In this document: positions 31,383 through 39,575 of the stretch, piece by piece
Numbering within the stretch: position 1 is the stretch's first letter
Layout of the letters: each line of letters begins with the position of its first letter
Assembly (NCBI GenBank): GCA_021779915.1
Contig: JAJXZR010000002.1
Coordinates: forward strand, 1 to 48,628
DNA length: 48,628 nt
Direction of reading: 5' to 3'
Source of the DNA: a bacterium
Lineage (GTDB): Bacteria > Patescibacteriota > Minisyncoccia > CAIUEV01
Notes under the pieces: generated by a model
Told to the model about the DNA's origin: nothing
What the model saw: the letters and a program-made list of their open reading frames with translations, nothing else
The model's database searches: none
Program-made: the position numbers and the translations under genes

Positions 31383-33203
31383 ATTTCTGTTCCACTCTCT
31401 TCTTAATTTAAACTCGTACGGATAATGCTTTGTATGGAGAAGCTTTTCGGCTTTTCGGCTTTTCGGCTTGTATAGAAAATCATTGTAAAGCGCTATAATT
31501 GCTGGATTTTTGTGAGATTCTCTGAGAGGCTGGACTAAATCGCTATGGAGAAGCGATCCTGACCTTGACCTTCTAATAGAATCATTCACCGGATACGGTT
31601 GACCTCCTCCACCTATGCATCCTCCTGGGCAGGCCATTACCTCGATAAAATCATATTTTGATTTACCGGAAAGTACTTCCTCAACAATCTTTCTGGCGTT
31701 TCTTAAACCAAAAACAACGGCAATATTTAAATTTATTTTTCCAATCTTGAGTTTTGCCTCCTTAATTCCTTTGAGTCCCCTTAGCTCCTCAATCTCAAGT
31801 TTAGGAAGGCTTTTTCCTGTTAAGTAATAATAAGCGCTACGTGATGCAGCTTCTGCTACTCCTCCGCTAGTTCCAAAAATAGTTGCCGCACCTGTCCCCA
31901 TTCCTAAGGGAGGATCAAAATCTTTATCTGGCAAATCAAGGAAAGGGATTTGCAGATTTTTAATTAGATGGGCTAATTCTCTTGTTGTTAAAACAAAATC
32001 CACATCTTTAATGGAGCCGGTTGAAAATTCCGGTCTTGAGGCCTCGTATTTTTTGGCAGTGCAGGGCATAATTGAAACTAAACTAATATTTTTTGGATCG
32101 ACTTTAATTTTGGAAGCATAGTAAGTTTTTACGAGAGATCCAAGCATCATTTGGGGAGATCGAGTGGTAGAAAGATGAGGGATTAATTCAGGATAGAACT
32201 CTTCTACAAAAAGAACCCAAGCTGGACAACAACTAGTGAAAAGAGGCAAGGGGTTTTTGTGGTTTTTTTCTTTTATTCTTTCAATCAGCTCCGTGGCTTC
32301 TTCCGTTATAGTCAGATCAGCACTGGTGTTTACGTCAAAAACTTTTTCAAAGCCACATTCATAAAGAGCGGAAACTATTTTACCTGTGACTACTGATCCG
32401 GGAAGCATACCAAATTCTTCTCCTAATGTGGCTCTAACAGAGGGCGCAACCTGTGCAATAAGAATTTTATCAGGATCTTTCAGTAGCTTGATAACGGGTC
32501 CCAAATCACTTTTCTCTATGATAGCTCCGGTCGGACAATGGAGAGCACATTGTCCGCAATAGGTGCATTCGAGTGGAGCATAATTTTCTGTGCCCACTCC
32601 CATATGAATGCCCCTTTTTTGAGTGTTGAGAGCTTTAACACCCTGAATTTTGTCGCAGGTTTTAATACATCGTCGGCATTCAATACATTTTGCACTATCA
32701 CGGGCAATAGAGGGATTTTTTGTGTCGACGACCCTTCTTTCAAGTTGGTTTCTCAACTGTTCTAATGCCTCTTCACTGTCTGTTGATACTGCCTTTGGAA
32801 CGAAACGGAATTGATCAATAGAATAATGAATAGCAAGTTTTTGTAGTTCGCAGTTGAGATTTCGATAGCAGTGTGAGCAAAGACCGGCATGCTCAACAAA
32901 AAGCAACTCCAAAAGAGTTTTTCTTATGCGTGAAAGATCGTGATCATTAGATATGATCTCCAAACCGTCCTGAGTTTTAATTGCGCAACTAGGAAGGTAG
33001 TGATAATCCTCCTCTTGGGACTTTTTAACTTTAACTAGACACAATCGGCAGACTGCGTCGCTTTTTTCAAAGTCTTCATGATTGCAAAGAGAAGGGATTT
33101 CCAAGTTATTCTTTCTACAAAAATCAATCAATTTCTCTCCACTTGTACAATCAAAAATTTTCTCGTTGATTCGAATTTTAATTTTTTTCCCGACACTATC
33201 CAT
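31377..33203 (-). CDS. [FeFe]-hydrogenase, group A, with ferredoxin-like N-terminal domains
   Basis: A 608-residue enzyme that makes or oxidises H2. The N-terminal [2Fe-2S] domain (CNHEDFEKSDAVCRLCLVKV...C) is followed by the His/Cys-ligated cluster (HAGLCSHCYRNLNC), two [4Fe-4S] clusters (CIECRRCIKTC and CTYCGQCALHC), and the H-cluster domain. That domain has all three signatures: L1 TSCCPAWV, L2 MPCTAKKYE and L3 MACPGGCIGGGGQP. This is the CpI-like architecture, and all expected ligands are present. No signal peptide is seen, so it is cytoplasmic and most likely ferredoxin-dependent H2 evolution. The maturation genes hydE, hydF and hydG are not in the window. Confidence 0.95.
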   Translation of the reverse strand: MDSVGKKIKIRINEKIFDCTSGEKLIDFCRKNNLEIPSLCNHEDFEKSDAVCRLCLVKVKKSQEEDYHYLPSCAIKTQDGLEIISNDHDLSRIRKTLLELLFVEHAGLCSHCYRNLNCELQKLAIHYSIDQFRFVPKAVSTDSEEALEQLRNQLERRVVDTKNPSIARDSAKCIECRRCIKTCDKIQGVKALNTQKRGIHMGVGTENYAPLECTYCGQCALHCPTGAIIEKSDLGPVIKLLKDPDKILIAQVAPSVRATLGEEFGMLPGSVVTGKIVSALYECGFEKVFDVNTSADLTITEEATELIERIKEKNHKNPLPLFTSCCPAWVLFVEEFYPELIPHLSTTRSPQMMLGSLVKTYYASKIKVDPKNISLVSIMPCTAKKYEASRPEFSTGSIKDVDFVLTTRELAHLIKNLQIPFLDLPDKDFDPPLGMGTGAATIFGTSGGVAEAASRSAYYYLTGKSLPKLEIEELRGLKGIKEAKLKIGKINLNIAVVFGLRNARKIVEEVLSGKSKYDFIEVMACPGGCIGGGGQPYPVNDSIRRSRSGSLLHSDLVQPLRESHKNPAIIALYNDFLYKPKSRKAEKLLHTKHYPYEFKLRREWNRNN

Positions 33204-33231
33204 CTATTTTTTTTAATTTTTTACTTAGGAT

Positions 33232-33936
33232 TTAGGGAAGAATAGAATTGCCATTAGAGTTGCTGTCGGTTCCTTGACCGTTGCTACTATCCTGAGCTCC
33301 CATATCATCAAGCTTTTCCCATTTTTTTGTTTGTTCATTATACTCATAATCATCTTGAGCATAGTCGCTGTAATCGTCTTTTCCACTGGATAAAATCCAA
33401 TCTTCCTCTCCTTCCTTGTATCTGGCTAATTCATTTAACTTGAAACTGTTGCCGTCTTTTTGAACATCGAACAATATTTCCACCCCAACCAGGTCGGTAT
33501 TCGCTCCATAAAGTTCAAGATAAACTTTTGAATTTCCCACAAAATAAAAAGAAGGAGTGTCCCAAGTGTCGTTTTTTGGGGGAGGAGCTATTTTGTCGAG
33601 ATTTTGATTAACGTAGGCAATTATTTTTTGCCTCAAAGCCTCATCGGGCGTTTCATTACTGGTCTTGTCTGGGGGAATAACCTCATCGCTGGAATTATTA
33701 TTGGAGTTAACATTTGAAGAAGCGGTATTGGGAAGAGAATTTTCATTTAAATTTTCTGCATTGGAAGGTGTTTTAAGTTTTTGAGTTGAGTCGGCATTAA
33801 TATTAAAACTAGACTGGCTAGTATCGGAAGTTTTTTTCTTTGTAACGAAATAAACCGCACCAATCAAAAGAATGACGGCTAAAATCAGAAGTATTATTCC
33901 TGATTTGTTTTTACCTTTAGTGTTGTTTTGGATCAT
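33232..33936 (-). CDS. Single-pass membrane-anchored protein of unknown function
   Basis: A 234-residue protein. A basic N-terminus is followed by one membrane helix (GIILLILAVILLIGAVYFV), a Ser/Asn-rich linker (about 35-95) and a globular domain (ALRQKIIAYVNQNLDKIAPP, then FYFVGNSKVYLELYGANTDLVGVEILFDV) with a mixed alpha/beta pattern and a low-complexity tail. It resembles the anchored-protein design of 27461. It lies 28 nt upstream of the hydrogenase, so they may be co-transcribed, but a functional link is not evident. Confidence 0.68.
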   Translation of the reverse strand: MIQNNTKGKNKSGIILLILAVILLIGAVYFVTKKKTSDTSQSSFNINADSTQKLKTPSNAENLNENSLPNTASSNVNSNNNSSDEVIPPDKTSNETPDEALRQKIIAYVNQNLDKIAPPPKNDTWDTPSFYFVGNSKVYLELYGANTDLVGVEILFDVQKDGNSFKLNELARYKEGEEDWILSSGKDDYSDYAQDDYEYNEQTKKWEKLDDMGAQDSSNGQGTDSNSNGNSILP

Positions 33937-34024
33937 TTTTTTTTGAATTAATTTTTTATAAAGTATGTTCTAAAACTCTTGGAACTTAATTTTATACCAT
34001 AAGTTTAATTTAGTAACAGCAAGG

Positions 34025-35806
34025 CTAATCAAGTTGTCTTTCAATTTCGTCTCTTTTTCTCTTAAGAAACCCTATCCATGCCTCAAATGCCCTAATGATA
34101 AATTTAAAAGGAGCCTCGACCAGAAAGTCTAATAAAAAGATCAAGACGTTAATACGGGAAAATTTTACTGAAAGCAATCTTCCGAAACGTACAAAAGGAA
34201 GCATAATAGTGTCAAAGAGCAAACTTATAAAGCCTTCTTTGTCTTTTGTAATCACAAGATCCCTTCGAGATTGGCGAATAAGAGCACCAAAAAAACTTAC
34301 AGTTCCCGTAAAAATCGTGAAAATTATAATTGCTACGATATTAAATTGAAGAAAAACTAAAAATTTGATCAAAGAGTACACCACCAAAGCAAAAACAACC
34401 ATGTAAAAAAGATCTAAAATTCTCTCCGCGAAAGGATTTTCTCGATCAGTGATTTTTATTTCCTTCAAGTGTTCCTGCTGTTTTTTTTCATAAACTAGAA
34501 TTTCAGATCCATTGATTATTTCCCGAGTATTTTCTTCGTCCGGATGTTTTCCTGAGGATGCAATAAACCACAAAAGAAGAGGTGGGAAAATCAGATTGAT
34601 CGCGAGTGCCTGGTAGTTTATGGAAGTGTGATCTTGATATAATTCGTAAGGAAGCTCAATTAAAAGAGCTAGCACCATTTTCGTCATAAAAACATAAAGA
34701 ATTCCTCGAAAAATTCTTTTTTTTAGCTTATTGCGTTCTTTTAGGTATCGGCTGGAACATTTTTCTTTAATTTTTTCTCTTAACAGGAAATCTTGATTGG
34801 CAATCGCTCTTGCTTCTTTGGGATTTTCCATAATTGCCTCATAAAAAAATGAGGCGCAAAGCATATATTTTTTTATTGGGAAAAGAATACGGGTAATCAA
34901 AGGATGTTCGGCGATAATTTCAATTTCTTTCTTTTTGATTAGAAATAATTTGATTGTCTTTTCTATTTCATCTTTGTCTTTTAGGGTCAGTTTTTCCCAA
35001 TTAGGAAAATGAATATTAAAAACCAAAGAACGAAGCATTGCTCTATCTGACTTTCGGAGATTGCGAAAAATGGCGATATAAAGCAACATATTTAGTAATT
35101 TTTCTTTTTCCAGTTTCTCTTCTTTGGTGGAGGAAGTTTTTTTCTCGTAAGCGGAAAAAGTGTCGGCAATCGGTTCGATTAGTGATCCCACTCCTAAATA
35201 TTCTTCTGCAACATTTTGCAAACCAGTGATTTTAGAGCCTGGTAATGGGTAAGGTGGACGATCTAAAATAAATTTTGTTTTGGGTTTGAAAGTTTCGTAA
35301 ATGGCGTAAACTAAGGCCATTTTCTCCTTTTGAGGAGTGATAATGATTTCAATCTCTTCCGATGCAAGGTTAAGGAACCATCTGCGCAACTCCAAAGAAA
35401 CAGCCGGATTTTGTGATAACTTGTTGGTAAATTTTAAAACATGGAGATATTTTGCAATAAGAGCCTCGGTGTTGAGAAAATTTTCATCATTAGCATCTTT
35501 TTGTACGATGTAACCGGCCATCAGTAGTTCCAAATAAAAGGCCATAGTAATCTCCCTTTTGTTTTTTCTTTGTTCAATTGCAATTAGTCGTTTGAGAATT
35601 CGATAAATAGCAACTCTTCTTAGCAGATGTTCCTCTTTATATTGAACCGCCGTTCTTACTTTCTCATAAAGAAGCGCCATCTGACCAGCCAAATCAGAAG
35701 ATTCAATCTTAAAAATTTCATTAACAATCTTTTTTTTCTTTTTTCCTTCTTCTTCAACTACATCTAAAAAATAATCAATCGGAGCAGTCAAATTTTCGTT
35801 TTTCAT
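34025..35806 (-). CDS. Large hypothetical protein with C-terminal membrane region
   Basis: A 593-residue protein I cannot place in a family. Residues 1-370 are soluble, charged and helical (for example KNKREITMAFYLELLMAGYI, SDRAMLRSLVFNIHFPNWEKL). After 370 there are four or five membrane segments (IFRGILYVFMTKMVLALLIE, ALAINLIFPPLLLWFIAS, ILDLFYMVVFALVVYSLIKFL, IVAIIIFTIFTGTVSFFGAL, INVLIFLLDFLVEAPFKF). This could be a membrane-associated scaffold. The gene stands alone downstream of tRNA-Thr. Confidence 0.65.
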   Translation of the reverse strand: MKNENLTAPIDYFLDVVEEEGKKKKKIVNEIFKIESSDLAGQMALLYEKVRTAVQYKEEHLLRRVAIYRILKRLIAIEQRKNKREITMAFYLELLMAGYIVQKDANDENFLNTEALIAKYLHVLKFTNKLSQNPAVSLELRRWFLNLASEEIEIIITPQKEKMALVYAIYETFKPKTKFILDRPPYPLPGSKITGLQNVAEEYLGVGSLIEPIADTFSAYEKKTSSTKEEKLEKEKLLNMLLYIAIFRNLRKSDRAMLRSLVFNIHFPNWEKLTLKDKDEIEKTIKLFLIKKKEIEIIAEHPLITRILFPIKKYMLCASFFYEAIMENPKEARAIANQDFLLREKIKEKCSSRYLKERNKLKKRIFRGILYVFMTKMVLALLIELPYELYQDHTSINYQALAINLIFPPLLLWFIASSGKHPDEENTREIINGSEILVYEKKQQEHLKEIKITDRENPFAERILDLFYMVVFALVVYSLIKFLVFLQFNIVAIIIFTIFTGTVSFFGALIRQSRRDLVITKDKEGFISLLFDTIMLPFVRFGRLLSVKFSRINVLIFLLDFLVEAPFKFIIRAFEAWIGFLKRKRDEIERQLD

Positions 35807-35853
35807 GAACTTTATAAACTTTATAACTTTATGAACCTGATAAACTAGTTATT

Positions 35854-35920
35854 GAGCCGCTTGTCAGACTCGCCAGGTCATTCGACCTGGCGCCCAGTCG
35901 TATGACTGGGCGAACTGACG
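35854..35920 (-). repeat. Duplicated tRNA-Thr 3' end interrupted by a 40-nt double hairpin
   Basis: GAGCCGCTTGTCAGACTCG and AACTGACG repeat the (plus-strand) 3' end of tRNA-Thr, split at the same T-loop point as in the tRNA-Leu duplicate. The insert holds GCCAGGTC-ATTC-GACCTGGC and GCCCAGTC-GTAT-GACTGGGC, both perfect 8-bp hairpins. It lies 43 nt beyond the tRNA. Confidence 0.85.
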
Positions 35921-35963
35921 TTTGCTATTCTCTGTCTACCTATTTAATATAATGTTAAATCCG

Positions 35964-36035
35964 AGCCGCTTGTCAGACTCGAACTGACGACCTACTGTTT
36001 ACAAAACAGTTGCTCCACCACTGAGCTAAAGCGGC
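35964..36035 (-). tRNA. tRNA-Thr (anticodon UGU)
   Basis: A 72-nt class I tRNA on the minus strand. The acceptor is GCCGCTT/AAGCGGC, the D stem GCTC/GAGC, the anticodon stem ACTGT/ACAGT with loop TTTGTAA (UGU), and the T arm GTCAG-TTCGAGT-CTGAC. The discriminator is T. CCA is not encoded. Confidence 0.95.
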
Positions 36036-36149
36036 AACAAAAAAATTTGGCAAACATTTAAAATGGTCGTCAAAAAGAACCCTTAAATTATTTATAATCA
36101 GAAAATATGGATTTGGAAAATAAAATATTAATTTCCAGTTTCTAAATTA

Positions 36150-36184
36150 AATAAAAAACAGACCCGAAAGCCTGTTTTTTATTT
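36150..36184. terminator. Terminator after trxA
   Basis: AATAAAAAACAG pairs with CTGTTTTTTATT around ACCCGAAAGC. The stem has few GC pairs but strong A/T runs on both sides. Confidence 0.7.
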
Positions 36185-36203
36185 AATATTAACTAACAAA
36201 AAA

Positions 36204-36524
36204 TTACTCTCCCAACAACTCTTCAATTTTCCTTATCATTTCTTCTTTCGATTGCATGCCAATTTTTCTTTCAATTTCCTTGCCATCTTTTATGAAAATA
36301 AAAGTAGGAATGCTCATTACACCGAATTTAGAGGCGATTTCATTGTTTTCATCCACATTTAACTTAGCTATTTTAGCTTTTTCTTTTATGTTCTCCGAAA
36401 CTTCTTCTACGATGGGTCCGGAAACTTGGCAGGGACCGCACCAAGGAGCCCAGAAATCAATCATAATCACCCCCTTAAAATCTTCAACTTCTTGCTTAAA
36501 ATTCTGATCATTGAGCTCTAACAT
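36204..36524 (-). CDS. trxA: Thioredoxin
   Basis: A 106-residue protein. The active site WAPWCGPCQ is near residue 30 and the cis-Pro in MSIPTFIFI, with the usual GMQSKEEMIRKI C-terminal helix. It is a cytoplasmic disulphide reductant. It is monocistronic with its own terminator. A thioredoxin reductase is not seen here. Confidence 0.96.
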   Translation of the reverse strand: MLELNDQNFKQEVEDFKGVIMIDFWAPWCGPCQVSGPIVEEVSENIKEKAKIAKLNVDENNEIASKFGVMSIPTFIFIKDGKEIERKIGMQSKEEMIRKIEELLGE

Positions 36525-36622
36525 TGTTTTTTCTTAAAAATTAAGAACCTTTAAAAAGAACATTTCGGAATTAATGCGAAATATTTGGATTGAATATTCA
36601 GACAAACATTAGACAGTTTCAA

Positions 36623-36961
36623 TTATCCGCGTAGCAAAGTGTCTATTGTCCTTATCACAATAACTCCGGCAAGACCGACTACAATCCCTATTATTCCAAA
36701 AGTGACGGCCTTTTTGGCTTTTTGAATCTGTTGCTCTTCCCCTTGGGCGGTAAGATAGAGCGCTCCCGCCACAATAAAGGAAATAATGGCAAGAAGACCG
36801 AAAATTCCAAGGAGCCAATTAAGAAACTTTTCAAGAACCACCGCAATCGGATGACCGCCAGAATTTCCTGTTGGGTCGGGTAATCCACCAGTCCCCTCCC
36901 AACCATTCATCACACCTTCAAACAAAAAAATCCTCTTGGTCTTCTCTAAAATATTTTTCAT
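36623..36961 (-). CDS. T4SS-type pilin-like membrane protein 1
   Basis: A 112-residue protein. Two hydrophobic helices (FLNWLLGIFGLLAIISFIVAGALYLTAQG and KKAVTFGIIGIVVGLAGVIVI) are joined by the charged turn EEQQIQKAK, the VirB2/TrbC-like plan common in CPR genomes. The track ORF reaches 37192, but its first 77 codons are out-of-frame DNA of the previous gene. ATG 36961 is the sensible start. It is the last gene of the pilin series. Confidence 0.8.
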   Translation of the reverse strand: MKNILEKTKRIFLFEGVMNGWEGTGGLPDPTGNSGGHPIAVVLEKFLNWLLGIFGLLAIISFIVAGALYLTAQGEEQQIQKAKKAVTFGIIGIVVGLAGVIVIRTIDTLLRG

Positions 36962-37031
36962 CTTTGTATCATTAAACCTAAAAAATAACTTCTCTGTACG
37001 GGCATTATTGCAACATACCCTTCCATTCGAT

Positions 37032-37523
37032 CTATTGCATTGGTGCAGAAGGTAACGATGTCGGAACGTCTTGACTGTTATTTCCGGCTCCAGGTGAAGG
37101 TGGGGCGGGCATTGCATATGGTCCTCCCCCGGGGTTTGATCCGCTAGACGGGCTAGTAGGCGATGAAGCAGTACCCCCTCCTTGAGGGACATTGCCTTTC
37201 ATTATGCTATCTATTGTTCGGACTGCAACTAATCCGAGAATAGAAACTGCGATTCCAACAATAGCATAGAGGATTATTTTTTTAGCCTGGTCGATTTTAT
37301 TGGTTTCGCCTTGAGCTGTGAGATAAATAAATCCTCCGTAAATAAAAATAATCACGCCCAAAACTCCAATTATCATAACTGCCCAGTCAATAAATGTAAG
37401 CATTATCTCAGCTACTGATCGGTCAGGCATTCCTTTGACTTGGGGTACCTGCCAACCATCTTGTGAAGTTGCAGCGTATACGAAAGGGATAAGAGCGAGG
37501 TTTTTTATTTTTGTTTTAAACAT
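37032..37523 (-). CDS. T4SS-type pilin-like membrane protein 2
   Basis: A 163-residue protein. A signal-like N-terminus (KNLALIPFVYAA) is followed by two helices (IDWAVMIIGVLGVIIFIYGGFIYLTAQG and KIILYAIVGIAVSILGLVAV) with the turn ETNKIDQAK. A Pro/Gly/Ser-rich tail of about 55 residues is unlike the sister proteins. ATG 37523 is chosen over the track start at 37592. The GxIYLTAQGE..KI.QAKK segment is shared with proteins 1 and 4. Confidence 0.82.
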   Translation of the reverse strand: MFKTKIKNLALIPFVYAATSQDGWQVPQVKGMPDRSVAEIMLTFIDWAVMIIGVLGVIIFIYGGFIYLTAQGETNKIDQAKKIILYAIVGIAVSILGLVAVRTIDSIMKGNVPQGGGTASSPTSPSSGSNPGGGPYAMPAPPSPGAGNNSQDVPTSLPSAPMQ

Positions 37524-37615
37524 AAAAGTAAAATTAAGGATAAAAATTTCAAGAAACAAGAAACAAATTACAAACAAATTCGAGTGTTGCAAACCCCAAA
37601 CAATAACCGTCTAGT

Positions 37616-37736
37616 GTGTCATCCCGGGCCCCAAACCATTCGGTACGGGGTAAATTTGACCCGGGATCCAGGAAAACAATATTAGACTGTTAAAATATTA
37701 CTTTTCTGGATCCCGGCTCGGGGACCGGGATGACAC
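37616..37736. repeat. Family-1 repeat with a nested insertion
   Basis: GTGTCATCCCGGGC and TTGACCCGGGATCCAG form the left end but are split by about 26 nt (CCCAAACCATTCGGTACGGG plus GTAAAT) exactly in the hairpin loop. The right end TGGATCCCGG...ACCGGGATGACAC is intact. Confidence 0.8.
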
Positions 37737-37801
37737 GTTGGATTGCTCTGTTTTGAATTTGAAAGATTATATTTTGTTTGTAACTTGTTTCTTTAAATTT
37801 T

Positions 37802-38098
37802 TTATATCACCATTCCCACTCCCCACAAAAAAACGGTTAAAATCAGAAAAATTATGCCTAGCTTCAATGCATGGAAGGCTTTTGCCATTTTAGGTTCTTC
37901 TCCAGCTGCTATCAAGTAAAAAACCAGAGAATCCAGCAGAAAGATTATTCCAATAACAAACAAAATTGCAGAAGCGTACTGGAAAAACAGCTTAAATACA
38001 CTCAAATCCAAACTCGGTTCCCTACTAATTACAGCATCTGGTCCAGATAAAACTAGATTGGCATTGACCGACCTGATAAGAAATAATTTTTCAAGCAT
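37802..38098 (-). CDS. Pilin-like two-helix membrane protein 3
   Basis: A 98-residue protein. The N-terminal leader (RSVNANLVLSGPDAVISREP) is followed by two helices (FQYASAILFVIGIIFLLDSLVFYLIAAG and LKLGIIFLILTVFLWGVGMVI) linked by EEPKMAKAFHA. It has the same topology and the same AAGEE turn as its neighbours but is more diverged. It starts 12 nt after protein 4 ends, so the two are probably co-transcribed. Confidence 0.75.
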   Translation of the reverse strand: MLEKLFLIRSVNANLVLSGPDAVISREPSLDLSVFKLFFQYASAILFVIGIIFLLDSLVFYLIAAGEEPKMAKAFHALKLGIIFLILTVFLWGVGMVI

Positions 38099-38110
38099 TA
38101 ATATTTTATT

Positions 38111-38455
38111 TTAGGCACCGGTAACGAAGTACCTCTGAATAGTTGCAACTACGACAAACCCGAGAACTGCAACAGCGAGTCCAACAGCGGCGTAAGTCAT
38201 TGTAGATTTAGCCCGGTCGATTTTGCTTTGATCACCACTAGCGGTCATATAAAGAAAACCGGCGACAATAAACATAATTACGCCAAGAACTCCTATGGCC
38301 ATTATGGCGAAATTGATAAAACTCAAAGCGATCTGAAGAACGTCAGCCTTCTTCGAAACGCCAGGCGCATTTTGGGCTATAGTTGTTATATCGGCATTTG
38401 CAATCGGGACTAGACCCAATAACTTGGTGATTTTGTTTTTTGTCTCTTTTTTCAT
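38111..38455 (-). CDS. T4SS-type pilin-like membrane protein 4
   Basis: A 114-residue protein. A signal-like segment ends at PIANA, followed by the helices FINFAIMAIGVLGVIMFIVAGFLYMTASG and MTYAAVGLAVAVLGFVVVATI, with turn DQSKIDRAKS. It is closely related to proteins 1 and 2 in this segment. ATG 38455 (MKKETKNK) fits a signal peptide better than the track start at 38491. Several paralogues in a row suggest a mixed pilus or a surface complex rather than a single major pilin. Confidence 0.82.
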   Translation of the reverse strand: MKKETKNKITKLLGLVPIANADITTIAQNAPGVSKKADVLQIALSFINFAIMAIGVLGVIMFIVAGFLYMTASGDQSKIDRAKSTMTYAAVGLAVAVLGFVVVATIQRYFVTGA

Positions 38456-38517
38456 TTTTCGATTGAGATTATTAATTAAAAAATTGTTCAATAAAAAATT
38501 TCTAAAATCACCCCTTG

Positions 38518-38541
38518 CGAGAAACGGGATATACCCGTTCT
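38518..38541. other. Hairpin between khpA and the pilin genes
   Basis: GAGAAACGGG-ATATA-CCCGTTCTC forms a stem with one bulge in the 100-nt gap. There is no clear T-run, so it may be an mRNA stability or processing element. Confidence 0.4.
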
Positions 38542-38557
38542 CACAAAGGAAATATAT

Positions 38558-38899
38558 TTATAATTTGAGATCATTGACAACTTCCTCAATGTCTTCTCGT
38601 GGTTCTTCGGTTTTTCTTTCTTCCCGATCTTCTCTTCTCGGCCTTCTTCCCCCCTCAGGTTCACTGATTTTGAGGTTTACTCTGGCGTTGTTGCGAGCTC
38701 CTACCACACGAAGCAAAGTTCGAAGCGCTTTGGCTGTGCTTCCGTCTCGTCCGATAACCATACCCATGTCTTCTGGGTGGACGTGGAGGGTGACAAGCAC
38801 TCCCATCTCGTCAACTCTTCTCTCTGCTTTAACTTCTTCGGGGTGGTCTACGATGGACTTTACCACGTACTCCACAAACTCTGCGTCTTTCGGTGTCAT
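38558..38899 (-). CDS. khpA: KH-domain RNA-binding protein KhpA
   Basis: A 113-residue protein. The single KH domain has the GxxG loop VIGRDGSTAKALRTLL. The N-terminal FVEYVVKSIVDHPEEV is typical of the KhpA (YlqC) family, which usually partners KhpB/Jag in small-RNA and cell-division control. It is longer than usual (about 75-80 residues) because of a charged, disordered tail (GGRRPRREDREERKTEEPRED). KhpB is not seen in the window. Confidence 0.9.
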   Translation of the reverse strand: MTPKDAEFVEYVVKSIVDHPEEVKAERRVDEMGVLVTLHVHPEDMGMVIGRDGSTAKALRTLLRVVGARNNARVNLKISEPEGGRRPRREDREERKTEEPREDIEEVVNDLKL

Positions 38900-39046
38900 C
38901 TTTTGGAAATTAAAATTTAAACTCTCGCTTTGAGTCCTATTTTGCGAAAAACAGGACAGATACTGATTAAAAATTAAGATAATATTTTAAGGCTGTCAAT
39001 ATGTGGTAATCAAAACAAGTAAAATTATAAATTCTGATTATTACTT

Positions 39047-39499
39047 TTATTTTACTTCTATATTATACCATTCATTGTCGGTTGTCCCTGCCGTTTTAAG
39101 ATCACATGCTGCTTTGTCGCATCCCTCGCCAGTGCCATCGCACTTCGCACCCAGGATAATTTTGGTCGAAGTATTACATTTAGCATCATTAACACCACAA
39201 GAATAAACACAATAGGTAATATTTGTCCCATCTTCTTTCTCTGCGATTTTTTGTATGTACGGTTCGACGGCATTCATCATAGCGTCCCAACTTGTGGTAT
39301 CTGGCCAAGCACTTTTAGCCGAATAATACATTGTTATAGCTCCTCGTAAGTCTTCCAGATTAGATTTCCTTCTTGAATCAAGAGAATTCTTTCTGATATT
39401 TTGAACAGAAATTAGCATCATGGTGGAAAGAATCCCTATGATGGCCACTACCACAATCATTTCAATCAGGGTAAAAGCTAGATTTTTCTTTTTTTGCAT
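39047..39499 (-). CDS. Type IV pilin-like protein
   Basis: A 150-residue protein with a class III prepilin signal. The short basic leader precedes FTLIEMIVVVAIIGILSTMMLIS, with Glu at +5, then the amphipathic helix NIRKNSLDSRRKSNLEDLRGAITMYYSAK and a C-terminal domain with six cysteines (YCVYSCGVNDAKC, GAKC, GCDKAAC). It has the size of a major pilin or minor pseudopilin (GspG-like). Assembly genes are elsewhere. Confidence 0.88.
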   Translation of the reverse strand: MQKKKNLAFTLIEMIVVVAIIGILSTMMLISVQNIRKNSLDSRRKSNLEDLRGAITMYYSAKSAWPDTTSWDAMMNAVEPYIQKIAEKEDGTNITYCVYSCGVNDAKCNTSTKIILGAKCDGTGEGCDKAACDLKTAGTTDNEWYNIEVK

Positions 39500-39575
39500 T
39501 TTTATTTTGGAGATAAAAATTATTTTATTCTCGACATTTCATTAACTAATAACACAAAATTACAAAATATAAAAG

